Assembly (NCBI GenBank): GCA_034687125.1
Contig: JAQGBZ010000216.1
Coordinates: 44,233-108,232 of the forward strand
Origin: Neelides folsomi
Taxonomy: Eukaryota > Arthropoda > Collembola > Neelipleona > Neelidae
Reading direction: 5' to 3'
DNA: 64,000 nucleotides
The translations under genes and the position numbers were made by a program. Under the pieces are notes generated by a model. That model saw only the letters and a program-made list of their open reading frames with translations, was not told the origin of the DNA and ran no database searches. This document shows positions 1 through 10,700 of this stretch, in pieces (position 1 is the first letter of the stretch; each line of letters opens with the position of its first letter).

Positions 1-7
1 TATATAG

Positions 8-171
8 GCTCAAACAAGATGATTATTTCGAGCGAATCTCAGCCCCAGATGTGGGAAGTGTTGCGAATGAATTCCAATTTTGTCAATCCAATCGATGATA
101 TGAAGTATAACAACATGCTGATGCTTTATATTGAAATGACCATTGTTGGAGAATCAAGAATCTTTAACTAA
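8..171 (+). CDS. 3'-terminal exon of an unidentified protein (partial)
   Basis: An AG acceptor at bases 6-7 is followed by an open frame of about 54 codons that ends with TAA at 169-171. The frame is entered in phase 1 and the rest of the gene lies outside the window to the left. The peptide is methionine- and asparagine-rich, with MWEVLRMNSNFVNPIDD near its middle, and shows no motif I can assign. Codon use looks like real coding sequence rather than AT-rich spacer, but the piece is too short to name. It could also be a chance open stretch. Confidence 0.4.
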
Positions 172-323
172 CTATTTTATGTACGTGCTGCTTCTCATCT
201 CATTTCTCTTAAACAATTTCTCTAATTTTAATAACCAAAATTGTAAAATTATATTAAATAATAGTTTAGATTCTTATATTATAAATATATGAAAAACGAA
301 AAAATGAATTTTAGCCATAGGTA

Positions 324-540
324 CTCCCAAAACCTACCTAGCCGTGCACTTTTGGACTTTAGCGTCATATCAATATTTGAATTTCTAAAAATGCATTTAT
401 ACCGTTTTGAACATTTTCTCCATAATTTTTTTCTGAACGGAGTAAAAGATAATTTCGATGTCATATAAATAACATACATTCATTCAAATCTTGATATGAC
501 GCTAAAGTCCCGAAGTGCACGGCTAGGTTGGTTTTGGGAG
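324..540. mobile_element. Palindromic MITE with TA target-site duplication
   Basis: Two arms of about 65 bp, 324-388 and 478-540, are imperfect reverse complements of each other; both contain CTAGCCGTGCACTT or its complement and the core TAGCGTCATATCAA. TA dinucleotides flank the outer ends at 322-323 and 541-542, as expected for Tc1/mariner-type insertion. The roughly 217-bp element has no coding capacity, so it would be a non-autonomous MITE that depends on a transposase elsewhere. The arms differ at several positions, which indicates some age. Confidence 0.75.
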
Positions 541-689
541 TAGGATCTATCTTTATAAAATATCAGGGTTTGTGCTATTAAGCAAACTTTTAGCTCTTAC
601 TGCAACAGTGGGGGCTAAATTGTAAATGCCAATCTGACCGGAATCTTTCCATGTAAAATGTAACAGGGCCTTTTTTTAATTAACCCGAT

Positions 690-1000
690 CGTCCTCGAGA
701 AATCTGCGACAATGTGGGTTTTGGCAAGGAGGAGTTTTACAAACTTTTGAAATATTTTGTAAAAGTTGGCGAGTTTGAGTTTGACATACGTTCATATGGA
801 AATGTTTTTTCACAAATTCTTTTCCTCTCTTGCCTGATTCTTTATGATTTTTTTTTAAAAAATATTTATTTGTCCGGCTCCGGGCCCCAAATGTGCCTGG
901 GGATCATAGCTATGCTAAAGTCCGACTCGGAATCTGACGTTCTTGTCCGTATCGACCTTCAGGTACCGGTAATACCCGAATCAGGTAGCAAATGCTAAAT
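690..1000. repeat. Degenerate dispersed repeat, copy A
   Basis: The stretch around 700-775 resembles 51530-51610 in order and wording: a GACAA word, then a GGAGTTT block, then TTTTGAAAT, then AAAGTTG(G/A)CGAGT. A second similarity, around GGTACCGGTA here and GGTTACCGGTA near 52412, lies in the same relative order. Base composition is less AT-rich than the surroundings. This looks like a decayed copy of an interspersed element of unknown class. Confidence 0.35.
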
Positions 1001-1115
1001 TCTGTGTCATTGTCATGATTTTAAAAGGTTTTTAATTTTAATTGAGCCCACACTGTTGTAATAAGAGCTAAATGTTGACGGATTACCGAAATACACTGAT
1101 ATTTTATAACTAAAG

Positions 1116-1315
1116 ACCAGCAATGGGATTTTCAACTTTAAAATAAGAATCTTATTATTTTTGCCGGATTATTGCACGTACAAATGATTGATAAGAACAA
1201 TATAATACCATTTAATTCAATAGCAAGTTGGAAATCCTTGAAAATATATACACTATTTAATAGTTTTTAATAGAAAGAAGTTACCAACCCGTCGGGAGAC
1301 GGGTCCATTGCTGGT
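1116..1315. repeat. Possible second MITE with 11-bp inverted termini
   Basis: ACCAGCAATGG at 1116-1126 is matched by its exact reverse complement at 1305-1315. Next to the right end, 1281-1317 can itself fold into a hairpin (ACCCGTC against GACGGGT). No clear target-site duplication is visible and the interior is AT-rich without an open frame, so the transposon reading is tentative. Confidence 0.35.
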
Positions 1316-1584
1316 AAATCATAAACATTTTTAATTATTGACTTTCTTTACTAATTCAACATTTAAAAAACTAAAATCTACTATTATACGAATTACATAT
1401 AATATTTATCAGATATGATAACTATTACATATGATAACTATACAGATACATAATATACTTAAGTATTAATTTAAGTAGCAAACAATTAAAAATTATAATA
1501 CGAAAGCTTTCGAGTTAGCACAATACAATACAATTAAATATTAAATAGTTCAACTCTGCTTAAAAACTCATTCTTTTGTTTAAA

Positions 1585-4500
1585 TTAAGAGTCGCCGATC
1601 TTTTCTAGTATTTCCAATATCCAATCTCCGAATGCGTCTACATGAGTGAACGTTGCAGGATTTTCCAAGTTTCGATTTGTACTGTCGATTTTATTCACAA
1701 TTCCCTGCAAAAAATGTTTTCGCAATTAATTAAGTCATATTAATATGTCGTATATTAACAAAAAATGAAAAAACAAAATTTAGTATTCTATTGTCAACCT
1801 TTAGTGTGTATATAGATTTAGAACTTCTCATGTAAGACAAATACATTCCGCTCCCTAGAACGTCTAATCTTCGTGGAGCTAATTAGTAAAAATTACATTA
1901 AGTGTCAAGTGTGATTTAATAAATTGAATTTTAATTCATTAATTTGAGAAACTTTATTATTACTTTTAACCCATTCAGCACAAAAGTTTGTGTCATCGGA
2001 TACTTTTTCATCATCACAATAGTCATTGCTTCTTAATTCGCCAACTTGTAAAGAATTATTTCCGTCACTGATGAATCCAAGAGTCTTTAGTGGAATTAAT
2101 CAAAGCCCATTAACTAACATTATTTACATTTTAAAAGTTCAAGTATCAAAAATTAATAAATTTTAATTACAATTCCCGTTTTCCCAACTCTTGGTGGCAA
2201 TCCAGTATTAGGGAGAAGATAACAAACTGGTCTTATAAATTCTCCGAAAACTACAGGTTCTAGTAATTGAATAATTCCTATATTCGAATTAATCCGATCA
2301 TCTCGATATGAATCAGGAATCCAAACTTGGCTTATCTAAACAAGTTTAAATTATTAATCCCATTTAATTATTAATTATAATAATGATAAAGTATACCAGT
2401 TTTGGCAATGAACTTACTGCATGTAATTTTGCAATGCTGTCCTCAACATTTTCATCAAAATTGCTACTCACAGCCCCGACAAAAACTTTATAAAATTCTT
2501 TTCTTTCTGGTCTCATTTTCAATTGAATGATACAATGAGCTGCAGTGACAAGGACGCTTCTTTCGATCAAAGAAGCGCTGCATACAAAATCATATTTCCC
2601 TTGTTTGTATACAAAAATGGCTGCAATCCAGGGATAAATAATTAATCCATTTGAGTGCCTTCGTCCAGGTCTGGGCCCTTTTACAACAACGCCGCATTCT
2701 AAATGTATAAAAAGTTAAATAATTACTATTTAAATTAATTGAAGTAGTAGATTCGATGATTTGATCCAAGTTGTAAAATTTTAAATTCAATTTACCAAAT
2801 TCACAAGAAAATTGCTTAATTGGATTCCATGTTAAATCTCCTCCACATGTCCGTTCAATAGAAAATTCCTTAGATTTTGAGCGATAGAAATTTCCGCATC
2901 TCAATTTAATTTTTGTTGAAACTAAAGGAGCATCACAGTCAATTGGAACGATTCTTACAGTTGAATTTTCAACCGGCCCTTCTTCCTTTTCAAAGGTGCA
3001 TTCAGAAATCACTCCCTGTTTAATAAATTAATAATTTTAATAACTCATTTAAATCGATAATGAATGATCTAGTTTAATATTAATGTAGAGTTATGTAGTA
3101 TTGCAGTATTATTAATAAAATATTTATTCTCACTTCGGTTTCACGAATTACTTTACAAGTTGAATTCGTCTGTGCAAAATTATCATCAATTCCTTTTTTC
3201 TGGGAATCGAGTAAATTCTTAATATTTTCATCAATAAATTCCTGCGGACGACCGGCAAATTGTTCATCAGGTTCAAATGTCTTCTTGAGATAACTGTAAT
3301 TGCATGACTCGACGCTCTCATCAGCTCCATTTCCACAATCGTCGGTTTCATCACATATCAAAGCTTCTTCTACACATTTACCACCAATACCACAACGAAA
3401 TTTCTTTGCATTGTATCCAAATTTTGGACAATGGTCTTCAACGATTTCGCAGTATCTTCGATCTTCGTCACTCCCATCACTGCAGTCATCAATGGAGTTA
3501 CAAACTTTACTAATTGGAATGCATGAACCATTTATACACGGGAATTCTCCTACTTGGCATCTAAAACATAAAAACAATAAGCAATTAAAAAAATTAACTA
3601 ATTATCCGTAATTAAGAAATAAAATTTTTTAATCTTACTCAAGATTTTTTTCTATCCATTCAAGTGCTGGCCAAATTCGACCAAAGAAATAAAGAGAATT
3701 TTCGTTGCATCTTCCACGTTTTCTGCTAGGAATTAAGGCAGTTATTGAATTCAAATACCATTGGTTTTTTAATATAGGGAAAAGAACGGCGCTTCCATGA
3801 AGTAAACATGAATTTCTTTTCTGTACTTCGCTCCCATTTGCTAATAAACAATACAATCATTAATAAAACATTAAATTTAATTAATAATATAATTAATACT
3901 TGGAACTGTTCTTCCGCATGATAAATGATTTGATTCATTTCCTTTGTAATAATATTTAAAGGCCTTCCGACATTCTTTCTGTGTTAGGAATTTCACAGAC
4001 GTTTGTTTTAGCTCCATTGTGTCTCCGGGCAAGCCATAGCCGCCGAAGATGGAAGGAGATTGAATTTGAAATGCCGGGATATCATTAAGATTATTTCGAT
4101 TCCTTGGTGGTTTAATTACACAAGCAGCTCGAGCATAAGGAGTTTTTAAGTTTAATTCTGCTTTTAAATGGTAAATGAAGAAATGAAATTCGCGATTCGT
4201 GTCTTCGTGCTTTGTGAACGGAACGATATGACTAACCTGAAAATCCATATAATTTATTTTAAAATCGTAAAATTGTATTAAATATTAAATTTATTGCTTA
4301 TTTTATAGATTCATTTCGATAGTTGATTCTCAATTACAATGTGCATATATTTATATTTAAATCTGATAAATAATGATTTAATTTACCTGAACAATTTGTG
4401 TATTTCTATCAGCATCAAATAAACTAGATGAACTTAAACCTACAGCGACTTTATAATTCTCAGGCCGAGCAATTTGATATTTCCCGTTTGTTCCAGGTGG

Positions 4501-5034
4501 AAGTGATCCGTAAATTCCACCAGCCACAGATAAAATCTTTGTGGGACTTAAAATGATCCCATTTATGTAAAATTTAAATACTGATGATTTGGATCCTCCT
4601 CTTAAGAATATAGCAGCTGTCCAGGGAATCTTAGTTCTTAATTCTCCTTCAATTTCATCCACCTTACCGCAATCTGGAACTAATATACACAATATCAATT
4701 AGATAAACATTAAAATATATCCTAACATATAGAGTAACATTTAATTCCAATTGGAAAATTAATTAAAAAATTAAAAAATTCATATATCATTCATCTATTT
4801 ATTTATTATTTATCTTGAAAAATAATTTGAATTAATGAAGTGGAATAAGGTAAATGGGAGATTTAAAGATGATGAGAGAGATTTGAACGTGTGAACAAAG
4901 ACATTACACTGGACGTGGGCAAGTGGAGCAAAGTTGAAGGCGTCCGGTTGGGCATTGATGAGTTGTGTGGTGGAAATGTTCAATAAAATGGCAAAAGTAA
5001 TGAGAAATTGAACGTGGGCAGAAAGGAAGCTCAT
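1585..5034 (-). CDS. Secreted modular serine-protease homologue: protease-like, LDLa x2, CCP, protease-like
   Basis: Eleven exons give 797 aa: 5034-4908, 4679-4387, 4236-3900, 3840-3639, 3560-3134, 3015-2796, 2698-2397, 2335-2171, 2084-1964, 1878-1799 and 1704-1585; all phases join without a stop. Residues 1-28 form a signal peptide. Residues 45-320 are a chymotrypsin-fold domain in which the usual TAAHC reads SVAGG and the GDSGG region reads LLHGSAVL, so His, Asp and Ser of the triad are absent. Two LDL-receptor class A repeats follow (about 321-395; CSDGSDE and CGNGADES calcium motifs), then a linker, a sushi/CCP domain (467-534) and a second protease-like domain (536-797). There TAAHC is intact, the Asp site reads NIGII and the Ser site reads VLGSGMY. 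Similar proteins act in arthropod immune and clotting cascades as non-catalytic regulators; a scaffold or decoy role is inferred. The start is the first ATG giving a signal peptide. Confidence 0.88.
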
Positions 5035-7742
5035 AATTTCACAGTCGGCAACTTTCCTCTAATTTGATCTCAAGTATTTGTAATAATGACCGAGATCCGT
5101 GTTGTCACTCTTGCAGATTATCACTACTCGGATCACGATTTTTAAATGAAACAAAGGAACCGTCCCTTTTTACAATTCAACTCACCAGTCAAAGATCTCA
5201 TTTATAGAAATAAATTATGTGAAAATTTACAATTTAACTTCAACAACTTTCTGTACATTATATTTCAATTCGTTAAATAAGTCTTATTGGATCACGCGTT
5301 GGAAATTAAAAAGGGAGAAATGAAAATAAATTAATAATTTTTAACTTTAATTAAATAATACAAATTATGTATGGAGGGTGAACGGGAGAGAAATTGGAAG
5401 ATTCGAATGAAGGGCTTCGTATTCCTGCCATTTAAATAAACTCAAGGTAGACTACCCAAAGTGATTAGCAAGAAAAAACTTGTTTTGCACTGTTGATTAA
5501 AACAATCAAATATATAGGTACAAATACAGAATAATATATATGACTAGTCTTATAATCCTTTAATACATTTCATTAACATTTTATTTACTGTAACTTAATT
5601 CTCAGCTTCTTGGTAATTTCCCTTTGTTTCGACTATTAAAGCCACTTAAAGGCTATTAAAGTATAAGTATACCACCAGAACATAAAGATGGTTGCAAATT
5701 GTTGAACAAATTACATTTGCTCCCTCCGTCAATGGAATATACATATAGCATACATATGATACATATATTTGCATATAGGTAATTATGTATAGCGGATATA
5801 ATAAAATAAAAATTAAATCCCATTGATTCAAATGAAAATAAATGAAATGACACTGGACCTACAATTACAATACAAGTTTAAGTAAACAAGTGTAAGATGC
5901 TTGCGTACATCGAAGCGATCATCATAGGTTTTACAGATATACTGGTTTCATACATTGTCGCAAATCCCAACAATTAGACGTCAATTACACATATCACACA
6001 ACATGAGTAAAGTACAAAAGAGCTGACGTTCGTATTTTTTTCAAATGAACTTACATTTAATGTTAGAACGAGATCTTTTTATACGTCAATTAAAATTTTG
6101 GCACGATTGGAAATTTGGATTATTTGATATTATAAATTCTTGGTAGTTGACATCAAGATGATTGTTTACATAAACTACGCAGGTAAAGATTTGTATTCAA
6201 CCGGCATCTTGATTAAATGAGAACTTTGAACTATTTAACACTTGTTATTCTTTTATAACCTCCATGTAATGAATTCAACAATAGGAGTAAACGAGACTTT
6301 GAACAATTTATTATATTCATTTTATGGAATTTTCATCGTGGGGTTGAACGAGAGTTGGATGAAGTCGGTGAGTGAAGTGCATGCATGAGGTTTTTACAAC
6401 AGATGAACCAGATTTGAATTCTGACACATACGATCGGATGGTGAATTCAAAGAAGTGATCATTTCTCTTCTTTTTTTCATCCTTGTTTTCTTCAAAGCCG
6501 TACAGGAACTGATTCTTGAATAAATTCATTCGGTAATGGAATGTGAATGCTTTACAAATGTAGTTCTTTGCTCTTCATTATAAAAGAATTTAAAGACAAG
6601 TAGCTTGTACCTAACTTAACCTAACCTATTGGATCAGAAAATCAGCCCATGTCCGAAATTTGCAAATTTGCAAACTAAAAATAAAAGACATATTGGGCTT
6701 TATTGGAATAAAAATTTTTAAAATTGGTAAAACGAAAACCCAAATTGTTACTTCAATTAAATCAAACTTTTCTGCAATTGTGGTCACCCATACTTTTATT
6801 AAATTATATTGATTATCCCAAGTTCGCTCTTTGGTGATTTGTAACGGGAAATTTAATATCCGCTGTTTTTCAAGTTTTTATGTTAAAGTTTAAAAAAAAT
6901 TCTATAGTGAATTGCAAACGAATCAGTTGAGTTTTGGGATCTCAATTTCTTCTTTGCACGCTCAAAGGTAATTATTTAATGATGATGCGTAAATGATCAT
7001 CTTTCACTCTTGTTTTCTCTTAAATCTCCCCTCCAAGTGACATTGTTTGCAGAACTCGGCTGTAATTTCCTTTAATTTCTCTCGCCCTCTAAGTTTCACC
7101 ATTTATCATACATATTTTACATGTATTAACTATGTGAATTTGTATCTCTTGAAGAAGTAGGCAAAAGAAGTTCAACAGGCTTCCTGCCATCCTCCATTAT
7201 CACGCACGTAAATCTTCCTCCGTTGAACCTACGAGGTCTCACGTAGTTTTTCTTTGATCCCCCAAACACTGTTTCTTATCCCTCTTGACACCTGCCACCA
7301 TCCGTCGTAAGGAAAATAAAGACACCCCATTGAACTTCAAAACCCATTCATCTTTTTATTAACCTCAATTTGCCTTTCTTATAACAAAATAAACATTTTC
7401 TTTATAAAAGTAACAAAACAGATATCAATAAAACGAGATTTAATGAGATTTAACAATATATTTAACAATTAAACATCTTTAACATTTCTCATAAAAATAA
7501 ACAAAAATGTTGGTTAAGAAAAATGGTTAATCCAACGTTTAACAAGTAACAAAATGGAACTTAAAGCTAATATTTATTAAAAAATATTTCATTAAAATGT
7601 TTAATATATTTTTTTAATAAGTTTTATAAAAATAATTAATTAAGTTTTCATTTAAAAAATATATTATTGTGTACTGATCCGTACACTTATAATTAATTTT
7701 TGTGATAAAATAAATTATTAATAATTATTAAGGTAAGACTCA
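5035..7742. other. Intergenic region
   Basis: This AT-rich spacer lies between the 5' end of the modular protease homologue and the 3' end of GMC-1. I see only short open frames without splice or homology support. Any promoter of the minus-strand protease gene should lie in 5035-5400, but no clear TATA or initiator element stands out. Confidence 0.6.
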
Positions 7743-10700
7743 TCATGATGAGGAATGAACAGGACGGGTCTTTTGGGTTTCATCGAATATCCTGTCACGG
7801 TATCGACGTGGTTCGACTCCGTCCAATTTACGACCTTCTTCTTTAGGTTCTGGAACTCCTTTCCTGTTGAATTTAACCTTCGTCCTGATTTCCGTCTCCA
7901 TCGGCATCACTATTCTGAATCGATGGTTCTTCACCCTCACGTCAACCTCCTTGGACACTTGACTCACTGGGATTTCCCGATCTGATGCAAAGTTTTCTCT
8001 CCTTTTAAACGGACGCTCTCTGTGCGACATGGTCGGATCGTATTTGACCTCTTCTCGGGATTTATTGGTTCGTTGGGTCGGTCGCGTTGGTCGAACTCGA
8101 GGATTTTCGCTCTTTTCTTCTCTCCTTTCACTTCTTACATCAGTCGGTCGATCTTTTGCTCGTTCAAATTCCCTCAATCGTTCCAATATCTTGTAACGTT
8201 CGCGGAAAAGCTCTTTCAAACGCTGATCTCTTGTTGACTTATTTCGCGAGTCTTTTGAATCCTCGTGGCGTTCACTTTGGGCTGGATTTAAATCCTCGAC
8301 ATCTTTCACTCTCTCGATTCGCTCTTTAGAACGAAGAGGTTCGCGAACTCGTTCCTTTGTTTCTTTTGATTTTGATGGTTCGCGGGTTACAATTTCTTCC
8401 CTTGAACGATCGCGGGGTATAGGTTCGTCTCTAACACGCTCGCGACTTTTAGATTCTTCCCTTACACGTTCGCGACTTTTAGATTCTTCCCTTACACGTT
8501 CGCGACTTTTAGATTCAACTCGTGAACGTTCCCTGTTCAAATCTTCTTCTCTTGTTCTTTCTCTGCTTTTAGACTCTTCTCTCACACGTTCGCGATTTGT
8601 AGCTTCGATTCTTGCACGTTCGCGTTCTTTAGCTAATTCGATTTCTGCACGTTCTTCCTCTTTCCTCTTTTCATATCTTATTCGTTCTTCTCTGTAATTT
8701 TGCGTTTCTGGCCTTTGGTCATAAAATTCGCGGTCCGTTTCTGGAACCACTGTTGGAGATTCGTTTCTATTATTCGTCTCGTAATAATTTCTAGCACCTT
8801 CAGGTTCATTTCTCTCTCCTTCTGGTTTGTATTTAATCCGATCTTTCCGAACTTCCTCTCTGACCCTTCCTTCTGATTTCAACCTTTCCCTTCGTCCTTC
8901 TTCGGGTTTCCAAGAAGGTCGGCGTTCAGCTTTTGAGCTTTCTTCTTCTCTCCATTGATTCCTCTCCGTTTCCTTTGGAGGTGCCGTGATTTTAATTATG
9001 TCTTCCATTCGCTCATCTTCTTCACGATTCGGATTCCGAAGAGTTGAATATTCGAAATGTTGAGGAGCCACAACTTTGTTTTTCTTATCCTTCGATTTCT
9101 TATCTTGGGAATGAAGAGAATTTCTATGTGGAATTTCATATTTCGGGATGTGTTTAGAAGCTTCATTTGTCAAAAATTCCTCGTCTTCCACATCGTGTGG
9201 TTTTCCATAAGGAGGTCCGAATTCGGAATATCTTTCCTCGTACGATTCTCCTTTGACATATCTTTCTCCATACATCGGTCCACCGTCTCGTGTGTATTCA
9301 CTCGCATGGTCGCTCAACAAAGATTCCAATTTTTCCAATTTTGCATCATTTTTAAAATAGTCCCCTTCGCTTTTGTATTTAGTCTGGTCATTTAAAAACT
9401 TGTGCTCGTCATAGGGCTCATGATGTCCGCCCGAGACTTCATGCCCATAGTGGGTCTTTAAATCCTCGCCACCATAGCCCTCATTATGATCTTCCTTTAT
9501 TGGCTCGTGGTCAGGCGGAGCGTGATGGAAATGCTGATGAGTTACTTCATGCTCTTTCTCGTCCCTCACCTCGTGATGAGTTTCTGGTGTGGGGGCCTGT
9601 GGAGCAAACAATTGACTCTCTTGCTGGGCCACTTGACTAATCACTTGGAGGGGAACTTGGGGGACCAAAGGTACAAATGGCACTTGGACAACGTGAGGGG
9701 TAAACGTTTGAACTTGATGAACTACAACTGGCTCCTGGACTTGATGCCCTTGATGGACAAGGTGGAAAGGTGATGGCCCCGCATGTGCATTATACTGATG
9801 AGTTATGTGGGCTGGAACTGGATTCGCCAATTCACCACCAACAACAGAACCAGGATGTGCAGAATGTTCATCCGGTTCGGTTTTAATACTTTCAAAATGA
9901 ACGTGAACCTCTTCGGGTTGTTTGTCATAAGGATGGCCCGGATGGCCATAATGTTGACTTTGGTCCACGGGGCTCGGTGTGGGTTGGAAGTAAAATCCTT
10001 GATCATTTGGATTGGGGATCTTTTGGTAATATTGGTGAACAGATTGGATCGGACCGGAATTGACATGGAATGTTTGATTGGAACGAATGGAGTGGGACGG
10101 AGGTCTATGGCCACCTGGTCTAACTGGAGTATATTCAAAGTAATCTGTAGCATGGTCATGGATCCAGGTCTTTTTGATCATGTCTGCTCCTTTTTCTCCA
10201 ATCATAATTGCCGCGGCACCAGTCGGCGTTGACACGATTGTGGGCATGATGGACGCATCGATGACTCGGAGTCCTTTGATCCCAATCACTTTCAACTCAG
10301 AGTCGACGACTGCATATGGAGAAGACCGTGGGCCCATCGGACATGTCCCAGCGTAATTGTGAGCAGAGATGGACAAATGACGGAGATAACCTGTACAATT
10401 TAAAGACATCAATTTCAAGACATCAAATTCAAGTTAATTAAAATTTATCTATTTTATTGACAAGTCCAGAGTTTCACTTTGACAAAATGTAAACAATAAG
10501 AATGGAAGGAAGGAAAGGAGTTGTAAGAAGATGGAGAATGGACTAGGTAGCATAATTAAAAGTGAGAGTTCCCAAATGTCAATACTAACTAAATGCAATG
10601 CACTAAATGTAACTAATGATAAAGGTAAAGTAAATGTAAGAGAGAAGTCACTCACATTCCCAATACTCGTCGCTGCGGAAGAGGAGCTGCTCACAGCCTG

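Larger units (their letters stand above)
172..1584. other. Intergenic region with transposon remnants
   Basis: No convincing gene lies here. It holds a palindromic MITE-like element (324-540), a second weaker inverted-repeat element (1116-1315) and a GC-richer stretch (690-1000) that resembles part of 51500-52450. An open frame of about 94 codons at 714-998 has no homology cue or splice context and is not called. Confidence 0.6.

Noticed and set aside
714-998. Open frame of 94 codons on the plus strand
   Set aside because: No splice context or family motif; it lies in a stretch that resembles decayed repeat DNA also seen near 51.5 kb.
3300-3611. Plus-strand open frames opposite the LDLa exon
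   Set aside because: Shadows of the minus-strand exon 3134-3560, whose LDLa motifs and splice phases are clear.
9783-10232. 149-codon plus-strand frame
   Set aside because: Antisense shadow of the long GMC-1 tail exon; the repetitive composition leaves opposite frames open.
7743-10390. GMC-1 tail as a separate SR-protein gene
   Set aside because: The tail is continuous with the conserved catalytic C-terminal block on one exon, with no stop, start or splice site needed between them.
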